Source: Chitinophagaceae bacterium BSSC1
Lineage (GTDB): Bacteria; Bacteroidota; Bacteroidia; Chitinophagales; Chitinophagaceae
DNA length: 64,000 nt
Direction: 5' to 3'
Assembly (NCBI GenBank): GCA_002256435.1
Contig: NKJC01000005.1
Location: 124,001-188,000, forward strand
Made by a program: the position numbers and the translations under genes. Positions within the stretch are counted from its first letter, which is position 1. Each line of letters opens with the position of its first letter. A model generated the notes under the pieces. It was given only the letters and a program-made list of their open reading frames with translations, ran no database searches and was not told the origin of the DNA. This document shows positions 36,906 through 45,123 of this stretch, in pieces.

Positions 36906-37898
36906 ATGACAAATACCACATTAAAGAAAATTTCAGAGGTTTTAGGATTAAGTATTTCTACCATTTCAAGGGCGCTTAAAAACCATCCAGATATCTCTGA
37001 AAAAACCAAACAAAAAGTCATAGAATTAGCCAAAGCCCTTGATTATGAACCCAATGCAAGTGCCATTCAATTAAGAACCAAACACAGCAAGATTTTTGGA
37101 TTAATGGTTCCTACTATTTCAAATTTTTTTTATGATAGCTTTATTGCCTCTGTAGAAGAAGAGAGCAGAAAACAAGGATATTCTTTAATGATTCTTCAGT
37201 CCAGTGATGATCCAGAAATTGAACGTGAAAACCTGAAATTGTGTAGACAAAATAGGGTGTCTGGCATGTTTGCTTGTTTGGGTTCCAATTCAACTGACCT
37301 CAGCAGTTTTCTAAGGTTTAAAGAATTAGACACTCCTATCATTTTTTTTGATAAAGTACCGGAAGAAGAAGGTTTAAATAAGGTAAGCATGGCCGATACG
37401 CGTGTTGGAGAAATTGCAGCAGATGCCATTATATTACAAAAGAAGAAAACGGTGCTGTCTTTGTTTGGTAATAGCAATATGTCCATTACCAAAAAAAGGG
37501 AATCTGCTTTTAAAGAAACCTTTCAATTAAGAAGCCCATCTACCCAGCTAATTGTTGAACACGCAACAGATAGTCAAGACGCTGCAAGATTGGTACACCA
37601 TCATTTTGAACAACACAATAGCATTGATACTATTTTTTGCATGAGTGATGAAATATTGATTGGAGCCATGAAGGCTATTCAAGAAATGAACCTAAATTTC
37701 CCCGGCGATGTATCCATCCTTTCAATTAGCAATGGATTCATTCCAACCCTTTACCACCCTAGCATCAGCTATGTAGAAACCAGTGGATACCAATTAGGAA
37801 AACTAGCATTTACCCAAATGATGGCCTGCTTGTCTGGCAGTGATGCCATGATGGAAATGACTGTTGAGGTAAAATATATTAAAGGTGGTTCCCTGTAA
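36906..37898 (+). CDS. LacI/GalR-family transcriptional regulator
   Basis: Complete 330-residue regulator. Residues 4-50 form the LacI helix-turn-helix and hinge (TLKKISEVLGLSISTISRAL, then LDYEPNASAIQLRT). The ligand core follows (KIFGLMVPTISNFFYDSFI, then FDKVPEEEGLNKVSMADTRVG, SMTKKR-like and SISNGFIPTLYHPSISYVE strands). It is divergent from the second SusC-SusD-FG-GAP operon with the palindrome at 36747-36760 between them, the normal arrangement for a local regulator. A similar site before GH65 suggests a second target. The ligand is unknown; a sugar released by GH65 would be a testable guess. Confidence 0.94.
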   Translation: MTNTTLKKISEVLGLSISTISRALKNHPDISEKTKQKVIELAKALDYEPNASAIQLRTKHSKIFGLMVPTISNFFYDSFIASVEEESRKQGYSLMILQSSDDPEIERENLKLCRQNRVSGMFACLGSNSTDLSSFLRFKELDTPIIFFDKVPEEEGLNKVSMADTRVGEIAADAIILQKKKTVLSLFGNSNMSITKKRESAFKETFQLRSPSTQLIVEHATDSQDAARLVHHHFEQHNSIDTIFCMSDEILIGAMKAIQEMNLNFPGDVSILSISNGFIPTLYHPSISYVETSGYQLGKLAFTQMMACLSGSDAMMEMTVEVKYIKGGSL

Positions 37899-37904
37899 TC
37901 AAAG

Positions 37905-37930
37905 TATTTGCGAAACAATTCTCGCAAATA
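37905..37930. terminator. Hairpin between convergent genes, possible weak terminator
   Basis: Perfect 9-bp arms TATTTGCGA / TCGCAAATA around an 8-nt loop, 7 bp after the LacI-type stop and before the convergent gene ending at 37978. No strong T-run follows on either strand. The arms share TTTGC/GCAAA with the operator-like sites, so a binding-site role is also conceivable. Confidence 0.45.
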
Positions 37931-37977
37931 TTATTGCCACCAAGAACACCTTGACACTTAGTCATCTGGTTTCTTCC

Positions 37978-40900
37978 TTATTTTAAAGGCTGAATCAATA
38001 TTCTGTTAGGCTGGTAGCTACCGTCTTCTGCTCCTAAATTTAAGATACAAACACTTAAGGTTTGTAAGGTTGTACCCAAGTCTACACTTACCGTATTACT
38101 TCCCTTCACAGCAGTAACTGTTTTCCTATATATCACTATCCCTTTACTAGCATCAGTGATATTTAGTTGTAGTTGAATATCCTTATCACTTTGGAAAACA
38201 CAATTGAATTTACCGGTGCTAGGATTTGGGAAAAGTTTGATTTCTTTAGAAGTCAAACTTCGAATATATGATACCGATTCTTTACTGAAAGCCAAATTAT
38301 TGATGCTCTGTGTAATGCTACTGGTAGTACCTGCGCTATTAGTTACAGTAAACACAATAGCATTAATATCATCGGGCTTGATTCTATTCTTGTTTACCAG
38401 TGAACTGAATTCTCCAAGGTCAATTAAATAGTCTTTGGGTGTGTTGGTCAATGGTATTTTTAAAAAATATTGATCATCCCAATTCTTAACAGACTGTTTT
38501 ACCAAAGTAATTTTGAGTGTGCCATTGCCATTGGCATTGAACTTCATAGACTGATACCCTGTAATGTCTTTGGGCAATCCACCGCCTCGCATTAATTTAA
38601 GCATGGTAAAATAGGCATTGGTATTGGCGCTTACATAAGCATTTCTAAACAACTGCAATTCTTCTGGAACAGTTTTTCTATTGTCATTCTTTGTTTCAAA
38701 CTTATTCAAAACAGTATTTGCTGGATTATAATCTACTGACCATGCTCCATCAGACAAAAACACTTCATCTTGCAATTGGTTGTTTACATACATTTTTACA
38801 GTAGTTTCAAATGCATCCGAAACAGGTAATTGCAAACTATTACTTTGCACTGCTGAAAAATTAAAAGGAACTTTTCTTGAAACTACCGCTGATTGTTCGT
38901 TTGCTTTTTCTTGTAATTCAAAATAACCTGAAGTACCCGCAAGGTTATTCTGTACCATCATTTCTAAATTAGCTCCTTCTCTTTTGGCACTCACAAAATA
39001 AGTGTCTGGTAAAAGACCAGATTTTTTCAATGGTTCTATTGCTGCAATTTGTTGCAACTGCGTTAAGATTTTTCCTGTAATCTCAGTACTCAATTCATCA
39101 GATACTGACCAAACCTGAAAATTATACATGGTCTCTTCCGGAATAAAAGATGCTTTGAGCCAGTTACTTTGGATGGCAATAGTATTTCTTGCTGGATTGA
39201 TACTTGCAGAAAAACTAATAATATTTTCAATATGACCGTCTTCATATTTCAAGGAAAATCGCAACAGCCCCATTCCATTTACTATTACGGAATCCATTTT
39301 TACAACCTGAGCTCCTTTTAATCTATCACATACCGCTTTTGTATGATCATAAATTGCCGCTTTAGTGGTAGTTGCAAATACTACTCCCTTACAAGACCCA
39401 TTTAGGGTATAGTCAACTGAAACTACTTCTTTGGCATTGGTGATGCCAATGATATCAGTAGGGGTTGTTAAGTATGATTTTAATTTTGTATTAGACAACT
39501 GCATTGGCACCAGACTATTCACAGAAACAGAAGCCATAGTTCCAGAAATCGCTTTTTGGATATTTGATGCAACAAATGGTTTTAAAGATTCATATGCAGG
39601 TTGCTGCAGGGTTCCATTAAGGGCTGATTGGTACAATCTTTTGGCAACAGCATCGCCAAGACTTTGACTTTCTAGTCCACCAGTTCCTCCAGAAGAAACA
39701 GCACCGCAATCTTGTACAGTAATTGAAAAAGAATTAGAAGCAGTTCCGCAAGCAGCTGTAACAGTATAAATAATATTTGCTGTACCCAGTGATTCTCCAA
39801 CAACAACACCGCCAATAACAGATGCAACAGCTGTATTGCTAGAAGACCAAACACCTGATGCTGTGGCATTACTTAAGGTTGCGGTCAATCCCAAACAAAC
39901 TGTATTGGATCCTGTAATTGCGGCAACAGATGGCGGAACATTCACCGTAATATCTTTAGTAACAGTAGTAGTTCCACAACTATTTGTAACAGCATAGCTA
40001 ATGGTAGCAATACCCGCAGCAATCCCATTTACCACACCACCTGCACTAACCGTTACAATTGCGGTATTGGATGATGACCAAATTCCTGAAGCAGTTGTGT
40101 TAGCAAGTGTAATACTAGCAGACCTACAAACTGAAGCAGCTCCAGTAATGGCAGGAACAGCAGGTTTTGAACAATTCCCTACCCTTGAAAGATCTGGACT
40201 AAAAGGTGCATGATGATTTTCTCCAGCATCCTGTTCAAATGATAGACCTATAATTTGGCCCTCTATATTGGCGCTATTCTTCTTTTTATAGATATCGGCC
40301 AGTGGCGCAAAAACAGTTCCTTCAATAGTATTATCACCTTCAATTTTAAGGGTTTCTGTATTGTAGAAATTATATAAAATAAATGGGCATTGGTCAATCC
40401 CAATTCCTGCCTGATTCCAAACCTTCCAATTAAATGTTTTATTCGCATCTATATTTACAACTAATACATGGTCTGCATCTGGCTTGTTTTCAAAAGTAAA
40501 TACAGAAATACTGTTCAAATCATTTCCGGTTATATTCAAATAATTTACCCCAATTGCTAATTTTATTTTTACTTGATCGGGATAGTTTTTAACATCAAAG
40601 GGCTTACCATTGGCGTCAGTTAATTCTGCCGTTTGCTTGTTTTTTGAAATTTCCAAAGAGCTGTTGCGCATGGTTTCCATGGCTTTATCAAATTTGATCA
40701 ACTCTTTATCAAATACGGGATTATCAGAAGCACTTACTCCTAATTTATCAGCACTAGTTTGTAATTGAATCCTTGGACTACTATTATAATCACCCGAAGT
40801 AATTTGAATTGGGGAGTAAGCTCCATTCTTATCAGTATACCAAACCTTTGACTTATCAGGATCCCCAATTTTTACATACCCGTTATTAACCTGTAAACTA

Positions 40901-41184
40901 TTGCCAGATTTGTAAATAATTTTCCCATTTACCAAGAGTCCAATGGCAGTTTTATTTACCATAAAAGATCCTGCTGTCTTAATTGCCACCTGATAATTAC
41001 CGTCTAGGGTAAGTTCTTCTCCAATTGCTATTGGACCTTCCGTTTCATTAGAAGATAGTCTGGCAGATTTTTCAAGAAAAATATTAAACTGAAGTGCAGG
41101 CGCTGTAGGACTTTGCGCACTTACTAATCCTGTTATTGTACAAAACAGGGCTAACCATATTCCAGAATATAGAAATTTGCTCAT
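37978..41184 (-). CDS. Secreted choice-of-anchor A protein with Ig-like repeats and T9SS type A sorting domain
   Basis: Large extracellular protein. A signal peptide (about 1-23) precedes a choice-of-anchor A-type domain (about 31-330; FNIFLEKSARLSSNETEGPIA, GNYQVA, and a closing GTVFAPLADI). Two near-identical Ig-like/BIG2-type repeats follow at about 345-490, each with SGxWSSSNTA and a terminal CGT-strand. A long unclassified region (500-980) contains jelly-roll-like strands before the C-terminus (FPNPSTGKFNCVFQS), a T9SS type A sorting signal. The product is probably surface-attached or released, with adhesion or matrix roles inferred only. It is separated from the kinase gene upstream by about 110 bp and converges on the LacI-type gene. 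Confidence 0.82.
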   Translation of the reverse strand: MSKFLYSGIWLALFCTITGLVSAQSPTAPALQFNIFLEKSARLSSNETEGPIAIGEELTLDGNYQVAIKTAGSFMVNKTAIGLLVNGKIIYKSGNSLQVNNGYVKIGDPDKSKVWYTDKNGAYSPIQITSGDYNSSPRIQLQTSADKLGVSASDNPVFDKELIKFDKAMETMRNSSLEISKNKQTAELTDANGKPFDVKNYPDQVKIKLAIGVNYLNITGNDLNSISVFTFENKPDADHVLVVNIDANKTFNWKVWNQAGIGIDQCPFILYNFYNTETLKIEGDNTIEGTVFAPLADIYKKKNSANIEGQIIGLSFEQDAGENHHAPFSPDLSRVGNCSKPAVPAITGAASVCRSASITLANTTASGIWSSSNTAIVTVSAGGVVNGIAAGIATISYAVTNSCGTTTVTKDITVNVPPSVAAITGSNTVCLGLTATLSNATASGVWSSSNTAVASVIGGVVVGESLGTANIIYTVTAACGTASNSFSITVQDCGAVSSGGTGGLESQSLGDAVAKRLYQSALNGTLQQPAYESLKPFVASNIQKAISGTMASVSVNSLVPMQLSNTKLKSYLTTPTDIIGITNAKEVVSVDYTLNGSCKGVVFATTTKAAIYDHTKAVCDRLKGAQVVKMDSVIVNGMGLLRFSLKYEDGHIENIISFSASINPARNTIAIQSNWLKASFIPEETMYNFQVWSVSDELSTEITGKILTQLQQIAAIEPLKKSGLLPDTYFVSAKREGANLEMMVQNNLAGTSGYFELQEKANEQSAVVSRKVPFNFSAVQSNSLQLPVSDAFETTVKMYVNNQLQDEVFLSDGAWSVDYNPANTVLNKFETKNDNRKTVPEELQLFRNAYVSANTNAYFTMLKLMRGGGLPKDITGYQSMKFNANGNGTLKITLVKQSVKNWDDQYFLKIPLTNTPKDYLIDLGEFSSLVNKNRIKPDDINAIVFTVTNSAGTTSSITQSINNLAFSKESVSYIRSLTSKEIKLFPNPSTGKFNCVFQSDKDIQLQLNITDASKGIVIYRKTVTAVKGSNTVSVDLGTTLQTLSVCILNLGAEDGSYQPNRILIQPLK

Positions 41185-41297
41185 AGGTGTTTGTTAGGGG
41201 GCGGACAAAACATAACAATATGCAAGGCCACCTACAAAACGCCAGACCAGCTAAAATATTATCTGGAAAACCATTTAGTCCCCATTTTGAGCTTGAA

Positions 41298-42737
41298 TCA
41301 GGAAAAAACTACCACTAATTCAGTGCCTTGACCTGGCTCACTGATAATCTCTGTGGTTCCATTGAACAAAGATGCCCGGGTTTGAATATTGATTAACCCA
41401 ACTCCTCTTGAAACAGATGCGGCATTAAAACCTACGCCATCGTCCTTAATTCTAAGGTTCAAAGTGCCATTTTCATGATACAACCTAATTAATATATTTT
41501 TTGCTCGGGCATGTTTGAAAATATTGGTAAATTGTTCTTGCACAATTCTGTAGATGGCCAACTTTAATTTATCAGAAATGGAATCTTCATTAAAATCATA
41601 CAGATTCTTTTTAATCTCAAATAAACCAGCTTTTTTCATAACAGTGATAAAATGATCTAAAGCTTCTCCTAAGGGTACTTCATTCAAAGAAGGAGGAATC
41701 AAAGAATGAGAAAGCCTTCTTATTTCATTTATGGCCCCAGTAATCAATTTGTCAATATCAGTAAAAAGTTCAGAAGTAATATTGAGCTCCTTTTTTAATA
41801 ACCCTAGGTACATTAAGGAACCAGCTAAAATTTGGTTTACATTATCATGCAATTCTAAACCAATTTCTTGCCTTTCTCGTTCCTGAGCTGTAATCACAGC
41901 CTCAGTAATTTCCATTTGTTTCTTATTCTTCTCTTCTTCTAGTTTTTCTTCGGATAATCTAATAGATTCTTCGGCAGCTTTTCTGTCAGAAATATTCTTA
42001 AAATGCTCAACAATACCCTTAACCGAGTGTTCAAAAAGCAAATTATGAAAGGAGCTTTCTAACCAGATATATCCTTTGTCAGGATGTAAGAATCTATATT
42101 CCATACTAACAATGGCATTGTGCTGTTCCTGCACTTTTTGAAAAGCAGCCCTAGTATGTTCAAAATCATCTGGGTGTACTAAGTCTTCTCTTAAGATTAC
42201 ACCTAAGTCTTCCTTACTATAACCAATAATTTTTTGTCCAGCACTACTCAAATCTTGAATCTGCCTATCAATAGAACATACAACCAAACCATCAGTACTA
42301 TTTTCAATCAAAGCCCTGAATCGCTTTTCATTCTGTAATAAGGTCTTCCCTATCTTATTCCTTTCTATACTATATGTAATACTTTTTTGAAGCACAAAAG
42401 CATTTACTTCATCTTTAATTAAATAATCTTGTACCCCTAATTTCAAACTATCCATTGCAAACTGTCTATCACTATAACCAGTTAAAACAATTACTGGAGT
42501 ATCGTTTGCCAATTTAACAACCGAATCAACAGATTCTTTACCATTACTATCAGGCAAAGTAAGGTCAAGGAGTATTACATCAAATTGATCATTAGTAAGA
42601 CTTCTGTGAGCGTCTTCCAGCAGTTCATTGTGTGTAATTGTAGGATTACTAAAGTTGCTATGCAAATATTCGTGAACTAAAAAATAGTCACCCATATTAT
42701 CTTCTACTACCAATATGTTCAACGGCGATTCTGACAT
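41298..42737 (-). CDS. Receiver-PAS-HisKA_3 histidine kinase
   Basis: Cytoplasmic sensor kinase with an N-terminal receiver. The receiver (about 6-125) has acidic residues in VVEDN and phospho-acceptor D58 in LLDLTLPDS. A PAS domain spans about 135-255, a coiled linker about 255-285, and the NarL-type HisKA_3 dimerisation domain has H297 in LELHDNVNQILAG. The HATPase has the N-box IVQEQFTNIFKHA and the G-box DDGVGF. HisKA_3 kinases normally phosphorylate NarL-type regulators, but none is encoded nearby. No membrane helix is present. It is last of five same-strand signalling genes, 27 bp after a stand-alone receiver. The first 250 residues parallel those of the kinase at 43192, but the kinase module differs. 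Confidence 0.88.
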   Translation of the reverse strand: MSESPLNILVVEDNMGDYFLVHEYLHSNFSNPTITHNELLEDAHRSLTNDQFDVILLDLTLPDSNGKESVDSVVKLANDTPVIVLTGYSDRQFAMDSLKLGVQDYLIKDEVNAFVLQKSITYSIERNKIGKTLLQNEKRFRALIENSTDGLVVCSIDRQIQDLSSAGQKIIGYSKEDLGVILREDLVHPDDFEHTRAAFQKVQEQHNAIVSMEYRFLHPDKGYIWLESSFHNLLFEHSVKGIVEHFKNISDRKAAEESIRLSEEKLEEEKNKKQMEITEAVITAQERERQEIGLELHDNVNQILAGSLMYLGLLKKELNITSELFTDIDKLITGAINEIRRLSHSLIPPSLNEVPLGEALDHFITVMKKAGLFEIKKNLYDFNEDSISDKLKLAIYRIVQEQFTNIFKHARAKNILIRLYHENGTLNLRIKDDGVGFNAASVSRGVGLINIQTRASLFNGTTEIISEPGQGTELVVVFS

Positions 42738-42764
42738 GCTATTCTGTTTTAAATGATCTCACTA

Positions 42765-43199
42765 TTATTTATAGCTATCAACAAAAAAATGCTTTAGGCT
42801 TTCAATTTGCTTTAACTTATCCAAAACATCAACCGACAAAGGCTTTTTTTCAAATCCAATTACCAAATCATGTTGTTTTGCTTTCTCCCAATCCAAAGGA
42901 TTAACGGTTGAAGAAAGAATAATCACTTTTGTAAAGGGATATTGTTGCGCGTATTTTTCTTCAAATAATTTTAAAAACTCCCAACCATCCATCATTGGCA
43001 TATTCAAATCCAAGAATATTAATTCTGGCAAACTCAACTGTTGATCTCTGTTATTTAAAGTATATTCTAGCCACTCAATAGCAACAAGGCCGTTATCAAG
43101 ACTTACAGTTTCTTGACAAAAACCGGCATTAGAAAGGATGATTCTTTCAAGCATTTGTGTAATTGGGTCATCCTCTACCAAAAGCAATTTCTTAATCAT
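42765..43199 (-). CDS. Stand-alone response regulator receiver (MDGWEFL type)
   Basis: Single REC domain of 144 residues with no output domain. The ATG at 43199 gives MIKKLLLVEDDP; it overlaps the upstream kinase stop by 8 bp, indicating translational coupling. Acidic pocket residues lie in VEDD, the phospho-acceptor is D64 in FLDLNMPMMDGWEFL, and the switch region carries ILSSTVNPLDW and the conserved Lys in FEKKPL. It probably receives phosphate from the receiver-kinase encoded immediately upstream and acts by protein-protein contact or as a phosphate sink. Two close relatives (52164 and 54179) lie in the window. Confidence 0.9.
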   Translation of the reverse strand: MIKKLLLVEDDPITQMLERIILSNAGFCQETVSLDNGLVAIEWLEYTLNNRDQQLSLPELIFLDLNMPMMDGWEFLKLFEEKYAQQYPFTKVIILSSTVNPLDWEKAKQHDLVIGFEKKPLSVDVLDKLKQIESLKHFFVDSYK

Positions 43200-44682
43200 G
43201 CTTTGAATTTTTAAAATGTATAAAAAATTGGGTACCCTTCTCCACCTCACTTTCACACCTTATACTGCCTCCCAAAGATGTAACCAATGAATGAATCAAA
43301 TAAAGTCCAAAACCTTTGCCTCCTAAAGTATCATGAAAACGTTGATGTAAACCAAAGATGCGTTCTTTGACCATTTGATAATTAAATCCAATTCCATTAT
43401 CTGAAAATTCAATAACAGTATCTGTTCCTGATAAAAAAGAGCGAATCCGAATCCTAAGTGGCCTTTTAGTAGAGGCAAACTTAATAGCATTAGAAAACAG
43501 GTTACCAAAAATGCTATCTAGGTATTCCTTATCAAAGTAAATATGAGATGGATTTCCAAAGTCAGTAATAATCTCACAATCAGGTATGGCAATTTGAGAT
43601 TTTTGAAGGCCAATAAAATTAGACCAAGCTTTGGTTAGTGATATTTCCTCTAAATTTCTCTGTTTTTGTTCTCTTACAATGAGTACTTTAATAATATCGT
43701 TGAGTGTATCATTCAATTGATTGGTAGATATCTTTACAGCTTTTAAAAGGGTTGCTGTTTGTTCATCTGGCATTTGATCTGGATTAATCAAATCAGAGAT
43801 TGCCAATAAATTAGTTAATGGTGCTCGCAGATTGTGAGAAATGATAAATCCAAATTGCTTTAAATAATCATTTGTTTGTGTTAATTGTTCAATCAATAAT
43901 TTTCGCTCGTCTTCTTCTTTCTTTCTCAAAGTAACATCCCTATAATTTAACACAATGGCCTTTACAGCGGTATTGTCTATAAGGTTGTAAAAGGTAGATT
44001 CCATCCATCTATAACTACCATCGGGTCTTTTATATCTAAATTCAAGCAGTTTAATTGACCCTGGTTTTGACAACACTTCAAAAAATATAGATAAAACCAT
44101 TTTCCTGTCTTCAGGATGCAGAAAATCCATTTGAAATAATCCAGCATTTTCTAATGGGTCAAAACCTATAATAGAATTGCCATAAGGGCTCAGTTCTTGA
44201 ATTTTTCCATCAGCACTAATTAGTGCAAATCCATCAATACTATTCTCAATGATGGATCTAAATCTTTTATCCGAATCAATTAATTGCAACCTAATTCGGT
44301 TTCTTTCAACGCTATAAGTAATACTTTTTTGAAGAGAGGATGCTGTAATATTCTCTTTATTCAAATAGTCTTGAACTCCTAATTGCATACTTTCAACCGC
44401 AAAAGACAGATCACTATACCCAGTTAATACAATTACTGGTGTTGTATTAGCTAATTCAACTACACGAACAATTGAATCTTTACCTGAACTATCTGGAAGT
44501 GAAACGTCTAAAAAAATCAAGTCATAATGATGCTCATGGAGTAAATTTTCGGCTTGTGCCAAATTCCAAGCATGACTTAATTGAGCATTTGGAAACTCAT
44601 CCTTAATGTATTCTTGGATTAACAATGCATCTCCCTCATTATCCTCCACTATTAATATTTCCAATTCCTCTTCCGTCATCAT
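43192..44682 (-). CDS. Receiver-PAS-HisKA histidine kinase
   Basis: Cytoplasmic kinase of 496 residues: receiver (about 7-125, phospho-acceptor D59 in FLDVSLPDSSG), PAS (about 138-255, with the FRYKRPDGSYRWMEST core), a short coil, HisKA with H283 in IISHNLRAPLTNLL, and HATPase with the DNGIGF and GGKGFGLYLIHSL boxes. An N-terminal rather than C-terminal receiver suggests that it is itself controlled by another kinase, most simply the giant kinase upstream. It overlaps the preceding receiver gene by 4 bp (ATGA-type) and the following receiver by 8 bp, so the three are translated as a block. Confidence 0.88.
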   Translation of the reverse strand: MMTEEELEILIVEDNEGDALLIQEYIKDEFPNAQLSHAWNLAQAENLLHEHHYDLIFLDVSLPDSSGKDSIVRVVELANTTPVIVLTGYSDLSFAVESMQLGVQDYLNKENITASSLQKSITYSVERNRIRLQLIDSDKRFRSIIENSIDGFALISADGKIQELSPYGNSIIGFDPLENAGLFQMDFLHPEDRKMVLSIFFEVLSKPGSIKLLEFRYKRPDGSYRWMESTFYNLIDNTAVKAIVLNYRDVTLRKKEEDERKLLIEQLTQTNDYLKQFGFIISHNLRAPLTNLLAISDLINPDQMPDEQTATLLKAVKISTNQLNDTLNDIIKVLIVREQKQRNLEEISLTKAWSNFIGLQKSQIAIPDCEIITDFGNPSHIYFDKEYLDSIFGNLFSNAIKFASTKRPLRIRIRSFLSGTDTVIEFSDNGIGFNYQMVKERIFGLHQRFHDTLGGKGFGLYLIHSLVTSLGGSIRCESEVEKGTQFFIHFKNSKHD

Positions 44683-45119
44683 CTATTGAGATTTTCAGGT
44701 AAATTGGCTACACTCAACCAAAAAGATTCAATGGCATGGATGATACGCACGTATCCATCCAAATCAGATGGTTTAACTACATAACAATTGGCCCCTTGTT
44801 GATAACATTCCTCTATATCCCTTTCACTATTTGAAGTACTCAAAATAATCACAGGAACTTTCTTAAATAAGTTGGATTGCTTAATAAAAGCCAATACCTC
44901 TTTTCCATCTAATCTAGGCAGATTAATATCTAACAATATTAAATCAGGCATTACTGCATTTTCAAACAATCCCTCCTTCTTTAAATAATGAATGGCTTGT
45001 TCTCCATCCTTAACCCTAGAAATAATATGCTCATGGTTTAAACCCTCTAATGCCTCCATTGTCAGGATCATATCACCCTCGTTGTCTTCAACCAATAATA
45101 TCTGGAATGATTTTGTCAT
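44679..45119 (-). CDS. Stand-alone response regulator receiver (Rcp1-like)
   Basis: Single REC domain of 146 residues resembling cyanobacterial phytochrome response regulators (Rcp1): LLVEDNEGD at the N-terminus, phospho-acceptor D64 in LLDINLPRLDGKEVL, a VIILSTSNSERDIEECYQQGA helix-loop, and K in YVVKPSD. No DNA-binding output. It starts 4 bp after the stop of the giant PAS/GAF kinase, whose kinase core is of the phytochrome-like class, so the two form a cognate pair by both position and family. The next kinase gene overlaps by 4 bp. Confidence 0.92.
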   Translation of the reverse strand: MTKSFQILLVEDNEGDMILTMEALEGLNHEHIISRVKDGEQAIHYLKKEGLFENAVMPDLILLDINLPRLDGKEVLAFIKQSNLFKKVPVIILSTSNSERDIEECYQQGANCYVVKPSDLDGYVRIIHAIESFWLSVANLPENLNR

Positions 45120-45123
45120 TTGT

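Noticed and set aside
39690..40180. Tandem direct repeat or CRISPR-like array
   Set aside because: The repetition is explained by two Ig-like protein repeats within one large gene; there are no short regularly spaced identical repeats with unique spacers.
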